NCBI GenBank assembly: GCA_030445875.1
Contig: JASUSX010000051.1
Coordinates: forward strand, 1 to 10,128
Length of the DNA stretch: 10,128 nucleotides
Direction of reading: 5' to 3'
Source of the DNA: Clostridia bacterium
Lineage (GTDB): Bacteria > Bacillota > DSM-521 > Neomoorellales > Neomoorellaceae
The position numbers and the translations under genes are program-made. The notes under the pieces were generated by a model. The model saw nothing but the letters and a program-made list of their open reading frames with translations, was not told where the DNA came from and did no database searches. Shown piece by piece: positions 1-8,377 of this stretch (position 1 is its first letter; every line of letters begins with the position of its first letter).

Positions 1-1
1 G

Positions 2-199
2 ATGTTGGGCAAGGTTAAATGGTTTAGCCCGGAGAAAGGTTACGGTTTTATTGAGAAAGAAGACGGCAAGGACGTTTTTGTGCACTTCTCGGCTATTCAG
101 GGGGAAGGTTTTAAGACCTTGAATGAAGGCGAGACCGTCGAGTTTGACATTGTCGAAGGGCCGCGCGGTCCCCAGGCAGCTAATGTGACTAAACAATAG
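2..199 (+). CDS. csp: Cold-shock protein (CspA/CspB family)
   Basis: This is a single-domain cold-shock protein of 65 residues, a full length for the family. Proteins of this type bind single-stranded RNA and DNA in the cytoplasm and act as RNA chaperones, keeping mRNA unfolded at low temperature or in stationary phase. The sequence shows the family N-terminus GKVKWF, an RNP1-like motif KGYGFI at residues 12-17 and an RNP2-like motif VFVHF at 25-29, whose aromatic side chains form the nucleic-acid platform. The ATG lies at the second base of the window, so its ribosome binding site and promoter cannot be seen; the start is supported by the normal length and N-terminus. A hairpin terminator follows within 10 bases, so it is probably transcribed apart from the next gene. 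Which paralogue (A, B, C or D) it is cannot be told from sequence alone. Confidence 0.96.
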   Translation: MLGKVKWFSPEKGYGFIEKEDGKDVFVHFSAIQGEGFKTLNEGETVEFDIVEGPRGPQAANVTKQ

Positions 200-204
200 T
201 CATC

Positions 205-241
205 AAGGCCTCGGCGTGAGCCGGGGCCTTTCTGGTATTTT
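205..241 (+). terminator. Rho-independent terminator after csp
   Basis: Left arm AAGGCCTCGGC (205-215), loop GTGA and right arm GCCGGGGCCTT (220-230) form an 11-bp stem with a single T-G wobble. The T-rich tail (TTTCTGGTATTTT) is broken by a few other bases, so termination may be incomplete. It starts six bases after the csp stop codon. Confidence 0.8.
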
Positions 242-252
242 GCAGGTCGGAA

Positions 253-280
253 GGAGGGAATTCCCCCCCTGGCGGGGAAT
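253..280 (+). promoter_or_regulatory. Sigma-H-like promoter of hpf
   Basis: The stretch reads GGAGGGAAT (253-261), 12 bases, then GGGGAAT (274-280). The Bacillus subtilis sigma-H pattern is RnAGGAwww, 11-12 bases, RnnGAAT; this site departs from it only at the fourth base of AGGA. A start point about 7-8 bases after GAAT would leave a leader of roughly 30 bases before the hpf ATG. The B. subtilis counterpart of hpf (yvyD) is known to have sigma-H and sigma-B promoters, which fits. The same bases also hold a possible short hairpin (ATTCCCC 260-266 with GGGGAAT 274-280), and TAATAC (280-285) could serve as a sigma-A -10, though no good -35 lies at the right distance. Confidence 0.6.
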
Positions 281-317
281 AATACTAAAAAGGGTCAGAA
301 AGGGGTGCTTTAGAGGG

Positions 318-842
318 ATGGAAATCGTCATCCGCGGTAAGAACCTTCCGGTAACCGACGCTTTGAGGCAGTATATAGAGAAACGCCTGGGTAAAATGGA
401 AAGGTACCTGGAAGGAGTGGATGAGATCCAGGTTAACCTGGCCGTCAGCCGCGAATCCCATGTGGTGGAGGTAACCATTCCCCTTAATGGTTACCTGCTG
501 CGGGGTGAAGAGGCTACCGGCGATATGTATGGATCAGTTGACCTGGTGGTAGAAAAACTGGAAAAGCAGATTGCCAAGTACAAGACCAGGCTGGCCAAGA
601 AATTAAAGAACGGCACCTTAAAGGACCTGGTGGCTGCGAATCCTGAAGAAGCTACTCCCGAACCGAGGCTCATTAGGACCAAACGCTTTCCCATTAAGCC
701 TATGCCGGTGGATGAGGCTATCCTGCAAATGAATCTGTTGGGGCACAACTTTTTCGTCTTTTCCAATGCGGAAACAGAAGAGGTTAATGTATTATATCGC
801 CGTCGCGACGGCAACTACGGTCTAATTGAGCCGGAATATTGA
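318..842 (+). CDS. hpf: Ribosome hibernation promoting factor, long form
   Basis: This 174-residue protein matches long-form HPF (RaiA/YvyD family), which binds the decoding region of the 30S subunit and joins two 70S ribosomes into inactive 100S dimers in stationary phase or stress. Residues 1 to about 100 form the ribosome-binding domain (MEIVIRGKNLPVTDALRQYI at the start, YIEKRLGKMERY in the first helix). Residues about 118-174 form the C-terminal dimerisation domain, with the family pattern KRFPIKPMPVDEAI and GHNFFVFSN. The reading frame is open further upstream to a GTG at 216, but that codon sits in the csp terminator; ATG 318 gives the normal family N-terminus, with an AAAGGGGTG-type ribosome binding site near 299-306. 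It has its own sigma-H-like promoter and terminator. The hpf-secA-prfB neighbourhood is conserved in Firmicutes. Confidence 0.96.
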   Translation: MEIVIRGKNLPVTDALRQYIEKRLGKMERYLEGVDEIQVNLAVSRESHVVEVTIPLNGYLLRGEEATGDMYGSVDLVVEKLEKQIAKYKTRLAKKLKNGTLKDLVAANPEEATPEPRLIRTKRFPIKPMPVDEAILQMNLLGHNFFVFSNAETEEVNVLYRRRDGNYGLIEPEY

Positions 843-872
843 CATATCAACAAAAGGAATTTAGTGATTATG

Positions 873-913
873 GGAGATACTGGGCGCAAGCGCGACCATA
901 TCTCTATTTTTTT
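873..913 (+). terminator. Rho-independent terminator after hpf
   Basis: A stepped stem starts about 30 bases after the hpf stop. GGAGATA (873-879) pairs with TATCTCT (899-905), TGG (881-883) with CCA (896-898), and GCG (884-886) with CGC (891-893) around a CAAG loop. There is a bulged C on the left and a bulged GA on the right. One A and seven T residues (907-913) follow. This separates hpf from the next gene. Confidence 0.75.
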
Positions 914-933
914 ACCATTATGCCTTAATTTAA

Positions 934-960
934 GCAGGGATTTTGCGCCTGCCCGCGAAT
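934..960 (+). promoter_or_regulatory. Sigma-H-like promoter of the 998-1684 gene
   Basis: GCAGGGATT (934-942) is followed after 14 bases by GAAT (957-960). It has the same -35 variant (AGGG in place of AGGA) as the site before hpf, and the 14-base gap equals the one I recall for the B. subtilis spoVG sigma-H promoter. The purine expected three bases before GAAT is a C here. A start near 967 would give a leader of about 30 bases. It lies just downstream of the hpf terminator, where a new promoter is expected. Confidence 0.55.
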
Positions 961-997
961 ATAGCTTACAGACCATAAAAAGAGAAAGGTGAGGGGT

Positions 998-1684
998 TTG
1001 GCGGAACCGAGACAGGAACCGGAGGTCGCCGACTACGAAAGAGTGATTTGCCAGATTAAGGATATTCTAGGGGCCCGGCTGGTCACAGCCTCCGATGGAA
1101 GTATCAGCGAAATACATATTATGGCTAGAAGTGAGCGCAATCCCAAACAGATTGTCCGGGATGTAGAATCGGCCCTCTTGATCCAGCTGGGGGTAACCGT
1201 TGACCATAAAAAGATCAGCGTTGTCCAGGTTAACAGCCAGGATTTACCAGCGGAAGTGGCTGAAGAGAGAACACCTTACCAGACAGTTTGTCGGGCTCTG
1301 CGCCTGGTTAGCATTAACCTCTTTACCCGTGGTTTAGAGGCCGAGGCCACAGTGGAGCTGGAGGATGGCCTGGCGGGGAGGGTTTTCCAGGGACATGCCT
1401 GTGGTCCCCATACACCGGAACGTGACCTCTGGTTAGTGGCTACCGCCACCCTCAATGCCGTGGAAAGGTATTGTAGCGGCCTCTGGCATATGGTCCTGGA
1501 AGACTTGGTTTGGGTGGAGGTAGCCCACCGGCGGGTAGCTGTGTGCGCCGTTGCCCTGGTGGGCCAATCGGGTTATGAGTACCTGGCCGGTGTAACCTAT
1601 GTGCGGGGTGATGAGCGCCAGGCCGTCGCCCAGGCTGTCCTGAAGGCGCTGGCCTGTCGCTTTTGTCTATATAAAGAAACATGA
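998..1684 (+). CDS. Conserved protein of unknown function, two modules
   Basis: I do not recognise a named family. The 228-residue product appears to have two parts. Residues about 12-80 contain the striking stretches SEIHIMARSERNPKQIVRD (38-55) and GVTVDHKKISVVQV (65-78), a pattern I recall from unannotated clostridial proteins. Residues about 93-225 form a second alpha/beta region with VATATLNAVERY (147-158) and YVRGDERQAVAQAVLKAL (201-218). There is no signal peptide or membrane segment, so it is probably cytoplasmic. The start is uncertain. TTG 998 is preferred because AAAGGTGAGG (985-994) lies just before it; GTG 989, in the same frame, would add three residues but has no well-spaced ribosome binding site. 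The gene lies between hpf and secA with its own promoter, and no terminator is clear before the secA promoter, so some read-through is possible. Real gene: confident. Function: unknown. Confidence 0.85.
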   Translation: MAEPRQEPEVADYERVICQIKDILGARLVTASDGSISEIHIMARSERNPKQIVRDVESALLIQLGVTVDHKKISVVQVNSQDLPAEVAEERTPYQTVCRALRLVSINLFTRGLEAEATVELEDGLAGRVFQGHACGPHTPERDLWLVATATLNAVERYCSGLWHMVLEDLVWVEVAHRRVAVCAVALVGQSGYEYLAGVTYVRGDERQAVAQAVLKALACRFCLYKET

Positions 1685-1713
1685 TTGCTCCTGGCCCTGT
1701 TTCGTGTTAAAAT
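1685..1713 (+). promoter_or_regulatory. Probable sigma-A promoter of secA-prfB
   Basis: TTGCTC (1685-1690), a 17-base spacer and TAAAAT (1708-1713) form a sigma-A-type promoter with a good -10 and a weak -35. It begins one base after the preceding stop codon. The start point would fall near 1720, leaving a leader of about 60 bases before secA. Confidence 0.5.
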
Positions 1714-1714
1714 A

Positions 1715-1729
1715 TAACCTGTGAGGTTA
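1715..1729 (+). repeat. Inverted repeat at the secA start point
   Basis: TAACCT, GTG, AGGTTA is a perfect 6-bp inverted repeat lying just after the predicted -10, where an operator or a 5'-end RNA hairpin could act. The overlapping GGTTAACC (1725-1732) is also palindromic. No regulator can be named. Confidence 0.45.
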
Positions 1730-1736
1730 ACCCCTT

Positions 1737-1760
1737 GGAGGAACCGCGATGGTTCCTTTT
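1737..1760 (+). promoter_or_regulatory. Hairpin with T-tract in the secA leader (possible attenuator)
   Basis: AGGAACC (1739-1745), loop GCGAT and GGTTCCT (1751-1757) pair perfectly, and two G-T wobbles can lengthen the stem. TTTT then ATATT follow. The shape is that of a short rho-independent terminator placed inside the secA leader, before the ribosome binding site GAGGTGA (1766-1772). It could attenuate transcription or merely structure the leader. The T-tract is short, so strong termination is not expected. Confidence 0.45.
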
Positions 1761-1780
1761 ATATTGAGGTGACAAAAGCA

Positions 1781-4468
<2,688 letters not shown>

Positions 4469-4537
4469 GGATCAGGAGCGAGCAAAAACAATGCCAGCCT
4501 GGAGCGAAGTTATTTTCAGGAATAGAGGTGATTAGCC

Positions 4538-5645
4538 GTGTTACAGGATTATAAAGGCCGCCTGGAGGAAGTGGCCCGGCGGCTAGAAGAACTGAGGGTT
4601 TCCCTTTGACCTGGAAGCAACCAGGGAAGAAGTAGAACGCCTGGAGAAAGAGATGTTGAACCCCGCCTTTTGGGAGGACAGGGCGCGGGCCGAAGCAGTG
4701 GGCAAGCGCCTTACCTACCTTAAAGACAAGGTCGCCCGTTACCGGGAACTGGAGCAGGGGTATAACGATGTCCTGGAACTTTGGCAACTGGCCCTGGCTG
4801 AGGAAGATGCCTCCCTGGAGGAAGAGATTGCCCGGGAACTGGCGGGTTTAGAAGACCAGGTAGGCCAGCAGCTCCTGGCCACCCTTTTAAGCGGCCGCTA
4901 CGACCGCCACAATGCCATCCTTTCCCTGCACCCCGGCGCCGGGGGGACGGAATCCCAGGATTGGGCCGCCATGCTCTTGAGGATGTACAACCGCTGGGCT
5001 GAGGATCACGGTTACCAGGTGGAACTCCTGGATTACCTGGAGGGGGAAGAGGCGGGCCTCAAAAGCGCCACCATTCTGGTCAAGGGGGAGAACGCCTACG
5101 GCTACCTCCAGGCAGAAAAGGGAGTCCACCGCCTGGTGCGGATTTCACCCTTTGACGCTGCCGGGCGGCGCCATACCTCCTTTGCCTCCGTCGACGTTAT
5201 CCCTGAAGTGACGGCCGACGAGGAAGTGGTTATCAACCCCGACGACTTGAAGATTGATACCTTTCGCTCCCAGGGTGCCGGTGGCCAGCATGTTAACAAG
5301 ACGGATTCGGCGGTGCGGATCACCCACCTGCCCACCGGTATCGTGGTCACCTGCCAGAACGAGCGTTCCCAGCACGCCAACCGCTTGAGCGCCATGAAGA
5401 TTCTGCAGGCTAAACTGGCCGCTTTGAAGCAGCAGGAGCAGGAAGAGGAGCTGTCCCGGCTACGGGGCGCGCAGCGGGAGATCGCCTGGGGGAGTCAGAT
5501 ACGCTCCTACGTCTTTCACCCCTACAGCCTGGTCAAGGACCACCGCACGGACGTAGAAACCGGTAACATCCAGGCCGTCATGGACGGCCAGCTCGATCCC
5601 TTTATCCGCGCTTATTTGCAATGGCAGCGGCGCCAGAATGGTTAA
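4538..5645 (+). CDS. prfB: Peptide chain release factor 2, with programmed +1 frameshift
   Basis: RF2 ends translation at UGA and UAA by triggering peptidyl-tRNA hydrolysis in the ribosome. The gene is read in two frames: 23 codons from GTG 4538 to CTT 4604-4606, then an in-frame TGA (4607-4609), then the +1 frame from GAC 4608 to the TAA at 5643-5645. The joined product is 368 residues, the normal RF2 size. The stop-recognition tripeptide SPF lies at residues 203-205 (typical of RF2, where RF1 has PxT) and the catalytic GGQ at 248-250. GTG 4538 is chosen because GAGGTGAT (4525-4532) lies five bases upstream and VLQDYKGRLEEVARRLEEL is a normal RF2 helical N-terminus. Frameshifting lets RF2 limit its own synthesis: when RF2 is plentiful, the early UGA is read as stop. 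A strong terminator follows. Confidence 0.98.
4595..4610 (+). promoter_or_regulatory. prfB +1 frameshift site
   Basis: The site reads AGG GTT TCC CTT TGA C. The slip codon CTT, the TGA and the following C match the usual site exactly. It aligns base for base with the Escherichia coli form AGGGGGTATCTTTGAC, but the internal Shine-Dalgarno-like AGGGGG is cut to AGGG followed by TT, so pairing with the 16S rRNA 3' end should be weaker. Confidence 0.95.
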
Positions 5646-5677
5646 AAGCCCGGCCCAATTGGCCGGGCTTTCGTCTT
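5645..5677 (+). terminator. Rho-independent terminator after prfB
   Basis: AAAGCCCGGCC (5645-5655), loop CAATT and GGCCGGGCTTT (5661-5671) form a perfect 11-bp GC-rich stem starting at the prfB stop codon. The tail TTTCGTCTT is only moderately T-rich. It closes the secA-prfB unit. Confidence 0.9.
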
Positions 5678-5705
5678 GACAGAGGTAACGGCGTTGGTGT
5701 AGGAT
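5676..5705 (+). promoter_or_regulatory. Sigma-A promoter of the radical SAM operon
   Basis: A perfect TTGACA (5676-5681) is followed after 18 bases by TAGGAT (5700-5705), four of six matches to TATAAT. It begins right at the end of the prfB terminator. The predicted start near 5712 falls within the TTGGGT repeats and gives a leader of about 80 bases. Confidence 0.6.
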
Positions 5706-5709
5706 TTAG

Positions 5710-5736
5710 TTGGGTCATTTGGGTCTATTGGGTATG
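5710..5736 (+). repeat. Three tandem 9-bp TTGGGT repeats
   Basis: TTGGGT occurs at 5710-5715, 5719-5724 and 5728-5733, an exact 9-base period; the intervening triplets are CAT, CTA and ATG. The array sits just after the -10 box of the radical SAM promoter. It may be a binding-site array, an RNA feature or a chance duplication. No regulator is known for it from the sequence. Confidence 0.65.
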
Positions 5737-5792
5737 ACGGCTGGGATTAAGGGCACTCTAAAGATACTTAATGGAAAGGAGAAGGGTTGGGC

Positions 5793-7184
5793 ATGGTTGC
5801 CGTGCGCGCTAACCTGGATCTGGCCAGGAGGTATGTGGCCGAAAAGGTCTTGCGGGAAGCCTTCAGTTACATGGATAAAAATCCGGAAGAGAATTTCCCC
5901 CGTCTGCTTAATGTGGCCCGATTGCTGGCCAGAAAGGAGGCACATAAGGAGCAGATCGCCCGGGTCCTGGAGACCTACCAGCAGAACCCGGCTATCCATG
6001 CTTATGTAAACCGTCTTTTTAACCTCCACCCGAACGTTAAACAGCGCCTGATTTATAACTGGTTCGTCAACGCCATGCTCCTGGGCATACCCCGCCAGCA
6101 ACAGGTGGCCAGGGAAACAGGGGTCCATATCCCCAATTTTATCCTCCTGGACCCCACCAGCGACTGCAACCTGCGCTGCCATGGTTGCTGGGCTGGCGAG
6201 TATGCCCACCATGACAGCCTGGAATTGGACCAGGTAGACCGCCTGTGCCGGGAAGGCAAGGAGGTGGGCATCTACTGGATGGCCATGTCCGGGGGAGAAC
6301 CCTTCCGCTGGCCCCACCTCTTTGAGCTAGCTGCCAGGCATCCCGACATGGCCTTTATGCTCTACACCAACGGCACCCTGATTGATGACGCCGTGGCTGA
6401 CCGCCTGTTGGAGCTGGGCAACATTACCCCGGCTATCAGCCTGGAGGGCTGGCGGGAGCGCACCGACGCCCGCCGGGGGAAGGGGGTCTTCGACCGGGTC
6501 ATGGCGGCCATGGATGCCTTAAGGGAACGGGGCCTGGTTTTCGGCGTTTCCCTTACCATAACCAGGGCCAACGTCGAGGAAGTAACCAGCGATGCCTTTA
6601 TCGATTTCCTGCTGGAGAAGGGGGTTATTTACGGCTGGAGTTTCCACTACATTCCCATTGGCCGGGAACCCAATCCCGAGCTGATGATCACTCCCGAGCA
6701 GCGGGCTTACCTGGTGGACCGGGTGGCCTACATCCGCAACCACAAGGGCTTGCAACTGGCCGACTTTTGGAATGACGGCGAGATGACCCTGGGGTGCATT
6801 GCCGGCGGCCGCCGCTATTTCCATGTCACGGCCAGCGGGGCTGTTGAACCCTGTGCTTTTATTCACTTCTCCCTGGATAATATCAAGGACAAAAGCTTAA
6901 TGGAAGTCCTCCAGTCTCCCCTCTTCCAGGCCTACCAGCGGCGCCAGCCCTTTAGCGATAATTTGCTGCGGCCCTGCCCTTTAATCGATGTTCCGGTGGG
7001 CCTGCGGCAGATTATCGCCGAAACGGGGGCGCAACCGACCCACCCGGGGGCGGAAACGGCTTTAAGCGGCCCCATTGGTACCTACCTGGACGCCCAAGCC
7101 GCCCGCTGGGCCGCGGTGGCCGACCGGATGTGGCGGCAACGCCACCCGGCGGAAGCAGAAAAGGAATTGACAGCCGGGAAATAA
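5793..7184 (+). CDS. Radical SAM protein with C-terminal cysteine (SPASM-like) region
   Basis: This 463-residue protein belongs to the radical SAM superfamily: a [4Fe-4S] cluster reductively cleaves S-adenosylmethionine to make a 5'-deoxyadenosyl radical. The cluster motif is CNLRCHGC (Cys 125, 129, 132), followed by the SAM-contact motif SGGEP (166-170). An N-terminal helical region of about 115 residues precedes the barrel. Further cysteines at 335 (GCIAGGR), 354 (EPCAFIHFS) and 395 (LRPCPLID) may bind a second Fe-S cluster as in SPASM or twitch domains. The arrangement resembles a widespread clostridial family of unknown substrate. ATG 5793 follows AAGGAG and GAAGGG (5776-5786); TTG 5787 would add two residues. 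The HTH gene 42 bases downstream is probably in the same operon. No precursor peptide gene is evident next to it, so a peptide-modifying role is not supported here. The substrate is unknown. Confidence 0.93.
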   Translation: MVAVRANLDLARRYVAEKVLREAFSYMDKNPEENFPRLLNVARLLARKEAHKEQIARVLETYQQNPAIHAYVNRLFNLHPNVKQRLIYNWFVNAMLLGIPRQQQVARETGVHIPNFILLDPTSDCNLRCHGCWAGEYAHHDSLELDQVDRLCREGKEVGIYWMAMSGGEPFRWPHLFELAARHPDMAFMLYTNGTLIDDAVADRLLELGNITPAISLEGWRERTDARRGKGVFDRVMAAMDALRERGLVFGVSLTITRANVEEVTSDAFIDFLLEKGVIYGWSFHYIPIGREPNPELMITPEQRAYLVDRVAYIRNHKGLQLADFWNDGEMTLGCIAGGRRYFHVTASGAVEPCAFIHFSLDNIKDKSLMEVLQSPLFQAYQRRQPFSDNLLRPCPLIDVPVGLRQIIAETGAQPTHPGAETALSGPIGTYLDAQAARWAAVADRMWRQRHPAEAEKELTAGK

Positions 7185-7226
7185 AGGGCTATGCTGGGGT
7201 TAGCATGTTATGGGAGAGGGACGCCT

Positions 7227-7898
7227 ATGCTTACCAGACGTCGTTTCCAGTTCTTGGATAGGATCCGGGCGATCTACCGGGAAACGGGAGAACCTGTCCA
7301 CTATATTACCGTGGCGGAAGCCCTGCAGGTGAGTAAATGGACTGCCTATGATGTCCTCCTGGAGCTAGAAAAGGAAGGTTTTCTGGAACGCCGCTACATC
7401 GTCAATAGTAACGATAAGACACCGGGCCGTTCCATGATCATGTTTGTTCCCACCTCCCTGGCAGATAGCCAGTCAACCTTTGCCCTGGACTGGCAGCAGG
7501 CCAGGGTCAGGCTGCTGGGCATCCTGGGGAACCTTTTACCGCGGGAGGCGGGCCAGGTGGCCCGGGAGTTACTGGACGAGATACCCGGCAAGGCCCACCC
7601 GGTGATTACCAGTGCCTACACCCTCACTATCCTGCTGGTGTATTTGAAATCCCTGGGGGAAAAGGCCCTGCAGATGGTGCGCAGCGCCCTGCAAAAAGCG
7701 CCCCGGCCGGAGGCCGGCCTGCTCCTGGCCACGGGTACGGGCCTGGGTCTGGCCGCCAATATGCTGCCCCAGGGTAACCTGGCCGGGCAACTGGCCGGTT
7801 ACCTGGGTCGTCTCCAGGAGCAGATAGAGAATCTGACTGGTGGCGAGCATAAGCTGCTGCTTGATTTTCTCCACGAAGCCCTGGAACGGGCCAGTTAA
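7227..7898 (+). CDS. Winged-helix (HTH) regulator-like protein
   Basis: The 223-residue product begins with a DNA-binding winged-helix domain. Residues about 26-58 read as a helix-turn-helix (ITVAEALQVSKWTAYDVLLE, then LEKEGFLERRY), followed by a wing around NDKTPGRSMIMF. The remaining residues 85-223 are mostly helical, with two hydrophobic runs (about 127-140 and 163-180) that look like buried helices rather than clear membrane segments; they may bind a ligand or form a dimer. ATG 7227 is chosen because GGGAGAGGG (7212-7220) lies six bases before it; ATG 7191, in the same frame, has only AAAGGG two bases upstream. It lies directly behind the radical SAM gene and ends at a strong terminator, so it probably regulates, or works with, that protein. 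I cannot give a named family beyond winged-helix. It could act on genes elsewhere. Confidence 0.85.
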   Translation: MLTRRRFQFLDRIRAIYRETGEPVHYITVAEALQVSKWTAYDVLLELEKEGFLERRYIVNSNDKTPGRSMIMFVPTSLADSQSTFALDWQQARVRLLGILGNLLPREAGQVARELLDEIPGKAHPVITSAYTLTILLVYLKSLGEKALQMVRSALQKAPRPEAGLLLATGTGLGLAANMLPQGNLAGQLAGYLGRLQEQIENLTGGEHKLLLDFLHEALERAS

Positions 7899-7908
7899 AG
7901 AAATAAAC

Positions 7909-7940
7909 AGCCCGGTGCTGTAACAGCCCGGGCTTTTTTT
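7909..7940 (+). terminator. Strong rho-independent terminator of the radical SAM-HTH operon
   Basis: AGCCCGG (7909-7915) pairs with CCGGGCT (7928-7934), and GCTG (7917-7920) with CAGC (7924-7927), giving an 11-bp stem with one bulged T and a TAA loop. Seven T residues (7934-7940) follow. It begins ten bases after the stop codon. Confidence 0.93.
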
Positions 7941-8027
7941 CCAGGGGAGGCCTGCCCGGTGTCCCGGCGCGCCTGAATAATCTCTCCGGTTAAGGCGAAC
8001 AATGGAGGTAAAAAGCGGGGGGTTGTT

Positions 8028-8282
8028 ATGGCCTATTGTATAACCAATGCCTGCATTGCCTGCGGCGATTGTACGGTTACCTGCCCCCGGAAGGCTATTG
8101 TCGAGGAAGGTTGTATTCACCACGGCAGCGAGCCTGATAAAACCCTGAGCGGCGCTGTTCCCCAGCGAGTTGCCGGCTCCCCGGCCGGTCCGGCTGCTTT
8201 TTATCGTATAACTGCTTCCTGTGACGCCTGTGGTCGCTGCCAGGATGTTTGCCCGGCCGGGGCCATAGTCTGGTACGATTAG
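8028..8282 (+). CDS. Small ferredoxin-like protein with two [4Fe-4S] motifs
   Basis: An 84-residue cytoplasmic electron carrier of the bacterial 2[4Fe-4S] type, or a small subunit of a redox enzyme. The first cluster motif is CIACGDCTVTCP (Cys 9, 12, 15, 19) and the second is CDACGRCQDVCP (Cys 65, 68, 71, 75). Cys 4 and Cys 29 are extra. The spacing between motifs is about 45 residues, longer than the roughly 26 of classic clostridial ferredoxins, because of a Gly/Pro/Ala-rich stretch (about residues 33-57). ATG 8028 has GGGGGG (8017-8022) five bases upstream; a better-looking GGAGGT (8004-8009) is 18 bases away and probably too far. No clear promoter was seen in 7941-8027. The gene is flanked by a terminator upstream and a separate promoter downstream, so it may be a single-gene unit. 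The redox partner is unknown. Confidence 0.9.
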   Translation: MAYCITNACIACGDCTVTCPRKAIVEEGCIHHGSEPDKTLSGAVPQRVAGSPAGPAAFYRITASCDACGRCQDVCPAGAIVWYD

Positions 8283-8323
8283 GCGGGCGCGAAGATAAAA
8301 TATGGCTGGATTGCCCTTACCAG

Positions 8324-8350
8324 GCAGGAAAATAGCTTTTTCTGGCGAAA
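8324..8350 (+). promoter_or_regulatory. Sigma-H-like promoter of the YitT-family gene
   Basis: GCAGGAAAA (8324-8332), 14 bases, then GAAA (8347-8350). The -35 matches RnAGGAwww fully and the -10 departs from GAAT at one base. The predicted start near 8358 leaves about 20 bases before the TTG start. The same stretch holds a hairpin, CTTTTTC (8336-8342) with GAAAAAG (8347-8353), loop TGGC, placed between and over the promoter elements. Confidence 0.5.
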
Positions 8351-8377
8351 AAGGATAACGTTCCAGGGGGTGGGTGT

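Noticed and set aside
216..317. In-frame upstream extension of hpf to GTG 216.
   Set aside because: It would begin inside the csp terminator hairpin and the added residues are not part of the HPF family.
943..949. TTGCGCC with GGCGCAA (883-889) as a 7-bp inverted repeat.
   Set aside because: The arms are 53 bases apart, and the left arm is better explained as part of the hpf terminator.
870..992. A 40-codon open frame (ATG 870 to TGA 990-992) with AAAGGA upstream, overlapping the possible GTG start at 989.
   Set aside because: Its start lies within the hpf terminator stem and its body spans the T-tract and the sigma-H-like promoter of the next gene; the peptide has no recognisable features.
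1721..1780. In-frame upstream extension of secA to GTG 1721.
   Set aside because: It runs through the leader hairpins, has no ribosome binding site, and SecA proteins normally begin at the [13 protein letters not shown] sequence coded from 1781.
4607..4609. The in-frame TGA as evidence that prfB is a pseudogene.
   Set aside because: It lies in the conserved CTT-TGA-C context and the +1 frame restores a full 368-residue RF2 with SPF and GGQ intact, so this is programmed frameshifting.
5701..5707. AGGATTT as a sigma-H -35 before the radical SAM gene.
   Set aside because: No GAAT-like element follows at 14-15 bases, and a good TTGACA/TAGGAT pair already accounts for the promoter.
5710..6009. 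A 99-codon + strand frame starting in the TTGGGT repeats.
   Set aside because: It mostly overlaps the radical SAM gene in another frame, where the radical SAM reading has clear family motifs.
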